From: Tretioscincus oriximinensis
Taxonomy: Eukaryota; Chordata; Lepidosauria; Squamata; Gymnophthalmidae
Length of the DNA stretch: 64,000 nucleotides
NCBI GenBank assembly: GCA_022410635.1
Contig: JAJVDF010000583.1
Location: 141,506 to 205,505 of the forward strand
Direction: 5' to 3'
Shown here: piece by piece, positions 21,901 to 36,900 of the stretch
Layout: each line of letters starts with the position of its first letter
Position numbering within the stretch: the stretch's first letter is position 1
Notes under the pieces: model-generated
The model's database searches: none
Told to the model about the DNA's origin: nothing
Seen by the model: the letters and a program-made list of their open reading frames with translations, nothing else
Translations under genes and position numbers: made by a program

Positions 21901-24900
21901 CCTTGTGCTATTATCATCTATGTGAAGCCACTTGGAGATGTCAGCAGGAGGTTTGGAGTGAGATGCTATCAGAATAGTGATGATACTCAAGTCTATCTCT
22001 ATTCCTTCTGAGTCAGAGAAGATGACTGATCATTCCTAGAGGCAATGCTGTATGTGAACTAGTAAATTGAACTCCAGTCTAAGCAGTGTGGTGATATTAT
22101 ATGTCACAATGTCACCTATCTAGGAAATTAGATGATATCCAATTCTGGATGGGGTTATTCTGTTTCAGAAAATGTAAGTGCATGATCTANGAATGGTTGT
22201 GACTTCATTACGGTTGCTTGTGGTTCAGCTGTCAGTCATAATTAGTCGTGCTCATCCCTATCTCTGATTGAGTCATAGCTTTGGCCTTTTTTGTCTATGC
22301 CCAATCGGCCCCTGGTGACCCATGCTTTGGTGACTTCCAGAGTAGACTATTATAATACACTCTCCTGACAATTCGAAAAACAATCCAGANGCTGGAATCG
22401 GTACAGAACGTCTATTGGAAACTTCTTGCTGTATGCACAACATGCCAGTCTTGAATGGTCTGTGCTAGTTGTCTGTTTTCAACAGAGGCCAATTCAATGT
22501 ACCTCTGCTGAAAATATATTAATTAATAAATATATTAATGTCCTAAATGGGCTCTGAATAGCTGAACACCTTCTTGTGTATATATATGGAGGTGTAAATT
22601 TAACTTTAGATTCATGTTTAAAAATATTTTTCTCCACTCAAGTTTATGGTGTATAGCTTACTATATGCCATCCTTACTTTTCATGAATAGGATCTTCATG
22701 TGAAGGAGTGAGTATAAATACTTGGATAGTAATATCATATATATGATTTATTATTTAAAATTACTGTTTTGCTTTTTGGGGGGTTATTTACTAAGAATAT
22801 CGTATCTAAAATTCCTTTCAGAATTTAAAAGATTTTTCCAGTCTTTGTAGTTTGGTATGATTATTTTGTTTGGTTAAATCCTAGAGCTTGTTTGTACTTA
22901 CTGATGACAAACTGGTTACTGTGAGCCCTAGAACCCTTCTGGTGCAGAATAGAGTGAGTGCACTCCTCCTAACGTACTGTTCACATAACATAAACCTGGT
23001 CTAGGTAGCTGAAATTGTCTGTCTACACCAGGACAGTGTATTTCTTTTTTTAAAATACAATCTGCTGTATACTCCTTCCAAGTAAACCAATTCAGAGAGG
23101 CATACAGAAAGATGTGCACCTCCGTGGCATAGGAACCTTTGTTGGTGATGCATCAAGTCATGCTGGTGAAATAGATTACTTGAGGGTTCCAAGCCNTCAT
23201 AGCAGGTTTTGAAACTTGCTTGATCTCTTTTCCTGGAAATCTATTCCAAGTGTGAATCTGAATCACTCCAGCTGGAAATGGTTCCAGTTAGAGCAGATCA
23301 GCCAAGGTATATGTGGCAGCTTGAGATGTTCCTTTTATCACATTTCTATCTTTACTACAGATCCTGTTATGAGTTAAAGGGCCGATGAAGATTAAAGGAA
23401 AATGGTTTTGTTTTTGTGTGGACAGCGACAAAGTTATATAGCTAAAGGAGCTAGATTTCCTATAGAACCTTCTCTCTCAATGGAGATTTATGGTAATTTA
23501 CCTGCATCTGGAATAGGTTTAATGGAATGTGTTGTTTTATGAATACTCCAATGGTTATGAAATTACTGTACCTCTCTGCTTTTTTTAATAACAAACTACC
23601 GAGCTTAAAAGAGTCTGTATTTTTTATGGCCAAAATTAATGTAATAACATAAATTGTTACTACGCGTAAGTGGAAGGATAAAGTTAGTTTAATAAAAAGC
23701 AGAAAAATTGACATAAAATTGGAAGAGTTGTAAGAAGGAAATGTTACACTGTGTCAAGACAAATATTAATATTTTACATGGAATACACTTCAGTCATTGT
23801 TAACTTGTACAGAAATATAATCATGTGCTCATTTTGCTGTTAATGGAGCCATGTGCAAATTTCATGGTTATAATAAAAACAAAACATTTGACTGTTTGAG
23901 AATTACATCCTCCCCCCATTATGCATTTTTACAAATAGTAATTGGAAATTAATCACACTGATTTCATTTCCACCTTACAAAATCCATTAAAATTGCAACA
24001 GTAAAGTTATGGATACAAAAAGATTGCTGTAATATATCCTGGTGCTACTGCTACCACATTTTAGCAGTGGTAAAATGAATGTGTCATAACCAACCAGTGT
24101 CATTTCCTGAAGACTTTTTAAAGTAAAGCAGAGTTATATCACTGCAGTCCTTACTTTCGAAATTCATATCAAACTAGGGTTAATTACAACTGTATTTTAT
24201 TTTAAAAGAAATTGCTCTATCAGGGAAAGAAGGCAAGTCAGTGCTGTAGGATCACTCTTCCTGCCTCTGCATTTCTCCAGTTTTGCTTATATTGGTATTA
24301 TGTCAAGGTCATTTCCCCCTGATGATATCTGTACTTGACTTTTCTTGCTCAGTCCAGCCACTCCAAATGCCTTGTCTTAGGCTGTTTGTGTTTGGATGGC
24401 TGCTCTAGAAAAGTTGCAACATGGGCTCTAAAAATCACCTGACCTTTGAAATTGGATTTATGCCTCTTACTCTGGGGCTTTCTGAGCAGAATGGCAGTAG
24501 TGTTTTTTAAAATGATCTTCCACTATCCAGGTCTACATTTCCGTTTTGGGTAATCTAGACCAGTCTGCACTCTGTCCAATATCAATGGAGCAGTGATGGC
24601 TGGCCTCTGGATTCGTTGTAGCTGCCGGACACAGCAGGCATTACCAGAAATTAAAATCAANGATAAAATCTCCATATTGATTTCTGCCTGCTTTTCTGTG
24701 CTGTTTCAGGCAGCATCTTTGTTTCTGGCAGAATGACTCAGTTGCATTTCTGCCTGCTTTTCAGTGTTTTAAGAACTATCTAAGATCTTCAATTAGACCA
24801 ACTCTTGAACACCACCTTTCGAGGCTGAAGAGGCCCAAACGTTGCAGAGGGATTACATAAGGGAGGTGCTCCTGACCCCTGACTGTTCTAGTTGCCCTTT

Positions 24901-27900
24901 TCTGCACCTNAGAAATGAGATGTGGTGACCAGAATTGTACACAATATTCCTAATGTGGCCGCATCACAGATTTATAAAGAGGCTAAACAACACTTGCTGA
25001 CTTGTTTTTNATTCCTTTCCTGCACACTGGTTNGATTAGGTAATCTGATTATAAATGTGTTCCTAAGCCAAGTCCCTGTAATAGCAAAAATGTTTCCTGT
25101 GGACGGGTCACTAAGTGCAGAGTTGCGGAGAATGCATTCTTGCGCCTAGGGCTAGCTGTGGTGCAGCCTGGGAGCTGTAGTCTTCAGGACATCAGGCAAA
25201 CAGCATTAGAAGTGAAAGAAAAAAATATTTTATCAGGAAAAGTATCACCCAGCCAGCATCATCGTCACTAGCAGATATATTTACTTGTTTTTCCTTCTTT
25301 TTAAAGAACCATATTAGGTGTGTTATTAATTATCATTTTATAAATACACTTGCTTAGTTTACACCCAGATTCAGGAATTGGGAAAAATAATGGGGGAAAG
25401 AGTGGAATAAAGGAGGAAGGACGGAAGGAAGAAAAGAAGGAAGGAAAGAAAGAAGGATAGAAGGAAAGAACAGGAAGGATGGAAGGAAGGAAGGACAAAA
25501 GTGATGTCACTTCCTGTCCCGCCCCCGAAAGTGATGTAAAAAAACCTCCTAGCATCCAACATTTGTGCTGGGGTTGTGCCCCCCCAGAAAAAAACTGACC
25601 CAGCCGCCACCGTTCAGGTAGTATGACTTTCCTGGTCCAGCATGAGAGCAAGAGGTTTGGAAGTGGACCACTTGGTAAACTGCAACAGGATACTGCTAAG
25701 GCCTTAAGATTTTTTGTTGCTTTTCTTCTGATTCCTTTTTCAACCACTTCCCTTTGCTTAATTTTGTTTTTGAATAATTTAAAATGGGAGTGGTGAGTCT
25801 GAGCAGTTTTTTTTTTAACCGGCACTCAGATTTGTCAGTGGCATTATTCAGCAGAAGGAAGGGATGGGATTTACTGGAGCAAAGCAAAATATAATTTCAG
25901 TCAGTAGAGTATTCTAGGACAAAACAAAAACTTTTGACTGTGGTCAGTCAATTGCGCCTTGCAGCTGAGGGACAGATGAGAAATGGGCAGGGCTCCTTAT
26001 TACAAACCCAAGCGTACAAATGATGAGGAGACGAGGGCAAAGGTGAGTTTCCAGCAATGTAATGTTGTTACCCTCAGCATGTAATGTGAAGTGAAATAAG
26101 ACATGTCTTCAGCTTAACATTTTATAGAATTAATGTGTCTAGTCCGTCTGATACTGTTTAGACAGCGCAAGTGATAGTAAGGTTTCCACAGGGCGTGGCT
26201 GTATTAAAATAATACGTACTAAATAATTACAAATTTAAGCATGTTTCATAGTTCTACCATATATATATATCCATTTACTGTATATTTATTGATTTGTTTT
26301 ACTAGGCATTTCATTTGTTTCTCTGTCAGAGACCTCACAGACTATTTAAAACAAACTCAAGTATTGCATAATTTAAAACAAAAGTATAGTAAATGTGATT
26401 GATTAATCAATAAAAATGTTGGTATGATGATATGCACTTTTATAGTATTTTCGTATACTTCCATTTTTAAGAAAAAAAGAAGCCGAGAAAAATAATGCTT
26501 AAATGCATAACTGAAGAGTTACCATTTTGTAGATTTTAGTCTTGTCGTTCTGCCAAGTCAAATGTTTCTGTTTAGTGAAATGTGTCCTGATCTACATCAT
26601 TAGTGAACACACCCAGCCTTTCCTAAATATTTTTGAAGTAGTAATTTATTTGGCTTCCTTCCTGGCTTTTTATGCTTGACCTTGCTTCTGTTAATGTGTA
26701 GTTAAAAAAAAAAGAACTTAGTGTATTTTGTTCTGTATGATTTACCAAAACTACTGGCTAAGAAACTTTTGCAATTTTCTGTGGCTCTTATGAATTAAAC
26801 TGATTAAACCTTTTAAAATAAAATTAGGTATTGTTTTTCTTTGATACCCAAAATGATTTACAATGATGTAAAATTTAGGCACAAAAGTACACTCGAACAC
26901 CCACTCTCCATATTTCTAAAACCAGTGCAGGCATACTGGCAGTTCCCAAACTGGCATACGTTCATTCATTGGGAATTTTTAAAGATCCTTAGCACAGTGG
27001 CAAATACTTATTTCATTCAGCCAGTTCTGGGTTTGGTCAAAAAAGGAATTTACTGATACATGCATGCAGACAATTCCTGCATGTAGACAATCACTAGTAT
27101 GGGAGAAGAGAAGAAGAAAAAGTGTTGTTTTTATACCTTGCATTTTTCAAGGAAAAGTGGTTGGCACAATCTTCCAATTTTCTCTTCACAACAGAACTCT
27201 AAAAAACTATGACTAGTCAAAGATCACCCAGCTGGTTCCATGGAGGAATGCAAATCTATTCAGAATGTTACCAGATAAGAGACTGATTACTCTAAGCACA
27301 AGATCAGAGTAGCTCTCATTATACAGTGCACTGCCATTATGACTGGTGTAATAGGACTGGTGGTAAATTATAACATTGGTACACATCTAAGGATTTCCTG
27401 CTGGTGAGATCCCTGGATGAGCAGCACTCCATACTAGTGACCAAGTTTTAATTCCCTGTAAAGTCATTGTTGCTGTTTTCTTGTGGACAGAGGAGGGATG
27501 ATCACATAAGAATTTGATTATGTGATGATCATTTATAATGGGAGGAAAGCATGCATGTGAATATACCCTTACTTAAATTGTGAGGAATCTATATCCTCTC
27601 TGTTACAAAAAAGAATAGTGGCTGATAAAGGTGTCTCTAGAGTATATTCATGTTTTTTTATAAGCAGATAAACACCTGTTTAATAATGGACTGCATAGAT
27701 TCCCTGACACCTGTCCTTTGCCACCGTATATCTCTGGGCTGCAGCACCTGTTCCTCTTTCTTCTTCCCCTCCCTCTCATCCCTCTTCCCACTTAGTCTTC
27801 CTGATCCCATCTCCANTGTTTTGGCGTCTCCCTATTCTGTCTCTCACTTATTGATTACATCAGTTCTTACTGGGAAAGCTGCCTTATACTNAGCACTGCA

Positions 27901-30900
27901 GACCTGCCAAAGAGACCACTCTGTCCAAAAATACAAACCAAAAGATTAGCAGGTAGACCAGTCCAAATGGAACTGGTTTCCAACACCGCTCCAAAGAGAT
28001 GAATTCATTATTTCTCTCAACANAAAGGGCTATTTGGTAGTACACTGAAACAGCAAGTGTACTAGAAATCTCCTTTCCATACATTAGTGTGGTCCAAAGG
28101 AAGGCTCTGTCATTGGATTTACACTGTGTCTACATAGAGGGAAAACGGGGTGCATCAGGTGATCCAAAATGGTGGGTTGGGCTGGAGTGTTTAGGATTTA
28201 TGGTATGGTGTATGGATGACACATCTTCCTGATTCAATGTACCAACTAGACTTTATGGTGCTAGTTCAACAAACTGCACTCCTAGGTCTTTAGGAGAACC
28301 TCCATGCCAGCTTTGAAAACTGGCATGTGCTTTGGAACCAACATGGGGCTTGGAACAAAACAGGCTGTCACAATGCAGATGACCTTGCTCCAAGGCAGGA
28401 GCAATGGGTTCTGCTTTACTTGGACAAGTCTAGTTCATACAATATATTGAAAGCAACTGTGAAAGGTCCAAAATTCATATTTGAAATGAATTTACACTTA
28501 AAATTTCCAGGCCAAAGTAGTTTCAAATTCTGATGATTACTTTATTCACATAAAGTCTGTATGCGAATAACAGCGAAATATGTAATTCTCTTTTTTCTCT
28601 ATATCTGAAGTGATCCAACTGAATGCAGTACTTACCTGGGGACTATATAAACAAATACAGTCCCTTTTTATCTTTTCTTAAAAAAACCTCTTTGCCTATC
28701 AAGCCTCTGAAGAACACTGTCTAAGATTGGAGAATTACCTTTGAAGATATGCATAGAATCATTTGCACACTTGAAGTTGATGTGATAGTGCTATGGAAAC
28801 AGAAGCACTGACATGTAGTGAAAACTTCTTCAAAGAATAAATGCAAAATTGGGCCACAATAGACTTGGATCAATTCCACTGAGTTCCTTTCTTTTTCTTT
28901 TTTAAAAAGTTTGAAGTTTAAACAATAAAAATTGATATTCATATGTTATGAGTCTTACCTTTTTCAAGTGTTTTTCCAAACAGGACAGCCCCAACTCTAG
29001 AACAATAAGCAGTTTGGTATTACATTGTGTGTAATATATTCATAATATGCATGAAGAGAATAATTTGGAGATGGGAAATAATTTATTTTATCCATTTCTC
29101 CCTGCATGTTAAACTTTCATAAATAAAAGTTTACACACAGATACAAGAATACACAGTGATAGACAAGCTAAGAGAAAGGAAGGATGCTGGTCTTTGTTTT
29201 AAAAATTAAAAAAAATGCAAAAGAATGCAAGATGCATTGAAATCCTAAATCTTCTAGTTCATTTTTGAACCAGGAGTTTCTAAACTACAAAAGAAATCAA
29301 AAACAAGTTAAATCCTTTTTTCAAATTAACTTTGTTTAAAAAACAGTGTCTAAAAACTAGATTGGAAGATGCATAGTCCAAGCTTTTCTATGTTTAATCA
29401 AGGTTAAGCCAAGCTGATTTAAGCAGAAGTTACTTCTCAGCAACAGATGGGAACACCTTCCTGACCTTGTGTAATCTTAAAAAACTAAACAGGATTGAAT
29501 CTGATTATTGCATGGGAAATCATAGGACAGAGTCAAGGTATTTTCATACTGTTGCCAAAAAAGCTGCCTAGGTAGCAGCTAAAGAAGGCACACTTTCAAT
29601 TCATAGAATTACACAAACATAGAGTTGGAAGGGGACCTCCAGGTCCAACCCCCTGCTCAATGCAAGATTCATTAAACTATCCCAGACAGATGACTGTCCA
29701 GTCTCTTTAGTCCTGAATAATAGAGAATAATCCAGAAAAAAATGATGGTAAGACTCTAAACTCCGTTCTTTGGAACGGAAGATGAACTTAATATAGTTTA
29801 AAGGAAATTGCAATTGTGACCTATCCCAGTTTTCAACTATACCCTTGTTTGTTTGTTTGTTTGTTTTACTTAACCCTTGATTTGGTCAGACAGGTGCATT
29901 TAAACCTCATTCAGTCCTGATGAATAAGCTTAATCTGGTTTGTTTGTTTTTTAATATTAAAGTAGAAAAAACTAGCCCAAATTTATTATCCATGACTGAA
30001 GAAGGTTTAAAANGAAGTGTGTGACCATGACCTTACAGTTTAGAGAAGAGAAAGATAAACTGTTTGTTTTAACCAAGTTTGAGTAAAGAGGTACATTTTC
30101 ATCAGAATCTAAAAGTATACAATGGAGGTATGTGATATGCTTTATAGGGCGGGGTTTCATCGTTTAGAAACCCCTTTCACGTGTCATGTGCCTATTTGAG
30201 ATTAGAGTTCTAGAATTTTTAGAGAGTCCCAGGTTTTCTACCTTCTGGTATGTGATTTTTAGAAGAGCGGCAGAGAAAATATCCCTTTTCTGTTTTTTTA
30301 AAAGTTATATCCTTTATTGTGGCAAATACACACAGGCATGAATGGCTCGGTTGCTTAGGAAACTGTCTCTCATCTAGGAGATCAGGTTTCGAAGCCCTGT
30401 GTTGGACATGGGGAGAAGTGAGCACCTTCCACTAGCTTGTAGTTCTAGCCAACCCAGCTATTCGAAAGCATGAATTGCAAGAAATTGCAACTGACTGCAA
30501 GTAGATACATGGGAACCACCACAGCCTGGTGGGGAAGATACCCTTGTAAGTCACTTTGTGTCCCTTTGAAGGTGAGAAAAGCGAGGTATAAGAACCTTTC
30601 TTCTTCTTCCTTCTTCTTCTTCCTTCTTCTTCCTCTTCCTTCTTCTTTCTTCTTCTTTCTTCTTCTTCTTCTTTCTTCTTCTTCTTCTATAATAAAATAT
30701 TTTTTTTAAAAAAAGTACAAAAGGACAAAAAGGAAATAAAATAGCATTAATGAAATGTCCAACAGTAAAAATGCACTGCAACTAGAAAACAGCCATCATG
30801 ATGCATTCTCGGTAGAATAACATTACTTCAGTAACGAAAGTAGAACGGGTAGGCAAAATTGCCAAGCATTGCCTTTTAGGAGAACAGTTTTTGGATCCCA

Positions 30901-33900
30901 GATGTACAGAATTGTATGCCCTGGTTGATCTCCTGAATTTGTTTTGTTTGATTTTCAATTAATCCGGATAACATGATATCTCAAAGCTGGCAGTACCATT
31001 GTGTTAAAAAGTCACAATTACCTTCTTTGCTGCCACTAGTGCAAAGTCTATAAAGGTTCTATGTCAGTAGTTACCAAATTTTTCTCCAAGCTTACTCCTT
31101 GATAGGTCATTTCCATTTATTTTACCTCTTCCACGTTAGCAAAATGTTTGTAATTAATCAAGTTGAACTGCTGTGGTCTTTCCTTCTATTATTTTTCTCC
31201 CCCGCCCCCAAACACTGCTAAATGTTTTGCTTTGTACCTTGTGGGTACATGTATTTAAGGTTGAGAATGACTGAACTATGTGGTGAAGATTAGTTTGACA
31301 TGTCATGCGAAGCTCCTGAGAAAGTTCAAAACTGTTCAAATACTGTAATCGAAAATTCTTAAACATAAAAGCAAGTTCATTATTAGTGAAAGTACGGATC
31401 TAGTGAATTGCTGTTGTATAAACAAAAATAATATCATTTGCAAAGCATTTTAAGGAACAGTTCCTAGGCTGCAGCAAACGTGTACTNGCATAATACAACT
31501 GCTTTCCAACCTTCACTTATATGAGTATATCATTATGCAAATTAAAATTACTAATGATTCTTTAATGGGTTGTAGTCAGCACTATTTTTATGGTCTTTAC
31601 TCAGACTGGTTTTGTAGATGTGGGGAAGGATAAAAAGCAAATCAAATGATCAATGTACTCCTCCCCCCCTGCCCCTGGAAGGTATGTATCTTGTATTTTC
31701 CATAAGATAAGAACGTGCTTTGTGGATCTATTTCCTTTCTTTTACTTGAAATATCTAGAAGCTAAAAACAATCCCTGTGCCTCACAGCATGTATGTACTT
31801 GCAGACAAGTGAGAATATCAAATCTTTGGGGTTTTGCTTTGCTTGTATTTTATAATGGAGAATATAGAAAAGGAAACAAGATGGGGGCATGGGGCAGAGA
31901 CGGGACTTGNGCGCCTAGGGAATTCCACCCAAGCCTCCCCCCCTCCATATCTATTACTTTATTCCCATAATCTCAACATTATTGAATCAACTCCATCCAT
32001 GGTTTTCATTGTCAAGAAGTTTCCTTTTGATAATAGATTTTAATTAGTTCCCATGTAAGATTTTGGAGAACATAGCTTAGAGGCATATGTTTCTTTATCT
32101 ATGTCAATAGCAGCTGCTTTTCTTTTGAAACTCAAAAAACTGCTTTTAATTAAGCTGCATTACATTGNGATTCTTGATAGCTCACATTCGTCTGTCATAA
32201 TTGCATTGTTGCCTTCAATTGCAGTTCTTTTAAACTGCATCGATAGCGAAAAGTAAAACTGAACAATTTAAAAATGTACATTATTGGATTTAACTGGAAA
32301 AAGAAAAGCAGTATCAGAGCAATTTCTAGTTATAATGAACTTTAAGTATTCGTGATAGCCACTGTGAACTGCACTGTGATTTGTTTCATTTGTAATTTAT
32401 TTTATTCCTATACTTATTTAGACTAAATACATGTTTTGATGTGGAATAGTCTAAGCAAGTAACAGGAGGGAATAAATTATGTGTAGACAGCTCGAAAGCT
32501 TTCAATTTGTAGACCAGCGTTTATAACCAGTTATTTTTAAAAATGTGCTCAGCTGGCTTATTTTCTCTTTTATTCTCATCCTACAGCATCATAAAATTCT
32601 TTAAACCTTGATAGAGGACTGTAGAGCTTCATTTCCGTAAATCACACAATATTAAGACAGTGAACTTACTTTTGGTTAAACTAGAAATGCTTCGTTATTT
32701 AATTTTTTAATTTATTTTTAAATAAATTTTATATAAACTGAATAAATGTAGGTATTTTATGCATTTATTATATGACAGCCATGTGCTCGCACGGTACTTG
32801 CTTCTGCCAATAATTAGTTTAAGAGTGCTGAATAATAATTGTGTCTTAAAATTTACAATAGCTAAACAATGGTTCTTTTTGTCTGTCAGTGATTAAATTT
32901 AGGGCTAATGTAATCAGTTCATTTGTAGCTGTTGTAGCTCATTACATTGCACTTGGTGTGTAATAATGCTTATGAGGAAGTTGCCGTCTCTTTTAATAAC
33001 TCTGATGGATATCAGACATAGTAGATACAAATGTTTTGATAAGCAAATGATTCTGTACTGTTGTTGCACTGAATTGAAGGTCTGTAACCTTATTCTCTTA
33101 GATTAAGTGTACAAAAGAATGTGGTGCGAATTCTTTCCTAACTGTCTGCTGTAATAACATGCTACTGTGAACGAATTGAAAAGATGTCTGAATTAAAAGT
33201 AAACAAGCTCCTTGCTTCATTTTCTTGCTCACTAGGATAGATGGGCAGGCGTGACACGCATATTGTTCCATTGTGTATGGTCAAAAGCGTTAAAATCTCT
33301 GCATCAACACACAGGAAGTAGGTTTTAAAAGATAGTATCTGAAAAATGCACACTTGAAAATATGCATAATGATAAAGGTACTTTGCTGTTATTGGAACCA
33401 ACGCCTATGACACTTTTTGCCGTTTATACATAGGTATTTATAAAATGTAGCTTCACTTGGACCAAGTTTTTAATAACTAATGGTGTGTGCACAGAATCAC
33501 GTTTTGCATTGAAAGTCAGTTTTTGAGTAACCATAACACATAGGGCTTTATGTGCACTTTTTCTGCTGGATCTTTCTATATTATATGAGTATTTTTAGGT
33601 TGAATTGGAATTTTAAATCCAGTGTTTTTCTCTCCCCCAGAAGTGTCTGACTTAAGAACATAAGTACATAAGAAGAGCCATATAGGATTGGGTCAGAGCC
33701 CATCTAGTACAGCATTCTGTGTCACACAGAGGCCCACCAGATGTACCTGGGCAGTCTGAACAGAGGGANGCAAAATATTCGCCCGTTCAAGACTCCCTGC
33801 AAATGGAATTTCAGGAGTACTGCCTGTTGCTCCATTGCAGATGCAGCATCCAGACTTCCATCCTAGTACCCATTTATACCCTTGGTATATATAAACCTGT

Positions 33901-36900
33901 CTAGTCTTACCTTGAAGCTATCCAAACTGTTAGCTACCACCACCTCTTCAGGAAGTAAATTCCACAGACAGATGACCCTCTGGGTGAAAAAATACTTTTG
34001 TTTGTCTGTTCTCACTTTTCTGTCCCATCAGTTTCAAGGAGTGCCATCTGGTCCTAGTGTTGTGTGATAAAGAAAACATTTTTTCTCTATTCACCCTATC
34101 CATCCCATGCATGATTTTGTACACTTCAATCGAGGCCGAAGAGGCCCAGATGTTGCAGCCTGACTTCATAAGGGAGGTGCTCCAGACCTTTGTTCATTCT
34201 TGTTGCCCTTTTCTGCACCTTTTCTAGTTACACAATATTCCCTCTTGAGATGTGTTGACCAGAACTGAACAGATTTGATGCCAATGACCATGTATTTGGC
34301 AGAATTGTTTGATACTAAGTTGGGTAGTGCCGTATACTGCTTATGCTGTTCCCCCAAAATATAATGTCACTTGTATAGGAAAATAGCATTAAGAGCATTC
34401 AATTTTTCAAAGCGTACACATTGTCCAATGCCTTTAAAGCTATGCATTAACTTAAGCATATTTATTTCTATAATTTTTGAAGAAATAGCCATGTTAATTT
34501 GGGTCCAGAAAAATCTAGCAAGTCTCGTAGTAGTTTAAAGACTAATATTTCTTGTTAGTTTCTAAAGTGCTATGAGATCCCCTTGCTAATTATATATATA
34601 GTTGCATTGTTATTCATGGTAATTTTTTAAAAAAATTAACATGTCACACAGAGGAACATAAATGAAAGTGGAATAGTAATTGGCTATTTCACCTAATTTA
34701 GTTTTTCCAGTTTGTTACAATAGGGACTGGCATGGGATTGAGTAAAGATAGAGAAGAGTAACAGGGCAGAGCGGGAATAGAATGGGATGAAGAGTGAAAC
34801 AATTCATGCTTGTAATATTTGAAAGTTGAAAATCCAAAATTGTAGCATCTGGATATAAATCAAAATAGCTAACAGTTCGTATGGGAATTAGTATGTAAGA
34901 CGTGAAGAAAAGCTTGGCGTACTGACACCAATGCACTCCTCAGGCCTTCAGGAAATCCCAGGGGCAGTGCCCTTTCTGTAAGTGCAAAAAATAACTCTGA
35001 AAGCTTTTGCTGCCACCCTTGTTTTCAGCCGTTGTTCTGTTAGTGAATGGTGGTGGTCCTGGCAACATACTTGGCATCCTGTTCACCTTCGACATGAATG
35101 TTCAGAAAATTGCTGACTTCCAAGGCAGCTTCATGCAGGTCCCATTTTGCTAGGCACCTAGATGTGATGCTGGAAATGTGTTACTTACTGCCTTCCCCAA
35201 ATAGCTCCCACTGACAATTTTGGAGGCTCGGAATTTTCTTTCTCCTGGGTCTCAGAATTGAAGCTTAACAGCCCATCTATAATGCAGATAGCTCAGCAGC
35301 AGCAACACTTCATTTATAGTGGGCTAGGCTGTATAGATTGGGCCAGGTTGAGACATAATAGCCCATTCTATGTGGAATCAGTTCTTTTAGTCACTTCTCC
35401 AAGTTACAAGAAAGTGAGAATTTGATCCTTGCTTTCCACACTNAGGAACTGGAAACATATGTTTTTCTGGTATTAATGCCAAGCCTATTTAATTGAGAGT
35501 AAGCAATACAAAAATAATATGAAGAAACTTAATTAAGAAAAATACATTGTTCTAGTGGTCATATCTACTTTAGCTGTAATCCTTTAGATCTTATATAAAA
35601 ATCATGTAGCAATAATGGAAGATACCAGTCTATATTGTTCATAATATCTTTATACTGATATTATTTTAATTTTGTTTCAAAATATAATTGTTAATAGAGT
35701 AACAATTATTGGAAAAGGAGAAAGTGAGAACAGTTAAAGATTCTGCTGAATTTGCTGGTTGTAGCTTTGAACTATTATGAAAATAATCCATCTTTACATT
35801 TCTACAGGATGNCTTGATTGAGGCAAGGTATTCTGTATGAAATACATATGAATGACGTGAATAATTTTGTATCAATTCCCATTAGTGCAATCAGTATGGC
35901 CAATGGCTAGCAATAATGGTCTGAAAATCTTCTAGAGATTGAAAAACTTCAAGAAAAACGACTAGAGAAAGCCATACTCTCTTGGAACTGGTCTCTTGGA
36001 ACCTCTCTTGGAACTGGTCCTTTTCAGCCTGGCCCAGTCCATGCTTAGCAAGAGCTTCCTGCATTGCAAAGGTAGGAAGATGCCATTGTGCCTAGTTTCA
36101 CAAGTAGGGAATAGAACACAACCCACCCACCCCCATTCAAATATCATGGGTAAAGAATAGATGAAACATATTCTCCAGCTTTACTTGATAACAGATTACA
36201 AAGGGTTTAGCTCTCCTCAGAGAATACATGAAACTCCCTTAGTTCCTACAATTCATCTCATTCCTATAATACAGATTGTTCTTATAATACAAGCAAGAGT
36301 TCTCATTACAAATAGCAACTCTCCAGCATCATTTTCAGCAAAGCAGACTGAACCACAACAGAGGAAAAGTCAATGGGAGATGGGAACAGGCATGGTTGAG
36401 ACTTCGTTACAGACAAAGGTGGAAGTTCAGTGTTTAGGTACACAAGATTAGGTTAAGCCCCCTCCCCATTCCAGAGTACTAGCATGTGATAATGTCTGTG
36501 TGATTTTTCTTCTCCAGGTGAAGCGTTGCATTCTACTGTAAATACAACCAACTCTTTTCTACAATTGGCTCATATTCCCAGTGCTCCAAAGAACTGTACT
36601 TGTGAACATCTTGTAATGGCAAATGCAGAAGGAGGGATCCCTTCACTCACTTGTGTTTATAGTGAAGTGTGTGTGTGTGTGAGTGAGAGAGAGAGAAAGA
36701 AAGAGAGAGGTCAGCCTGAGATGAATTGCAAAGGTGTATTAATATTAACATTGCTTCTAGTTGAGTAGCAAGAATCAAAATAAGCTATAAATTTAACATT
36801 TTAGCATTTTTCTATAGTAGAAATCAAAATCCCTTTGTGGAACATGGCAGGCATCCAAGCAAAAGTGTCTCTTCTCTCAAGGGCAGTGATGCTTAGAAAT

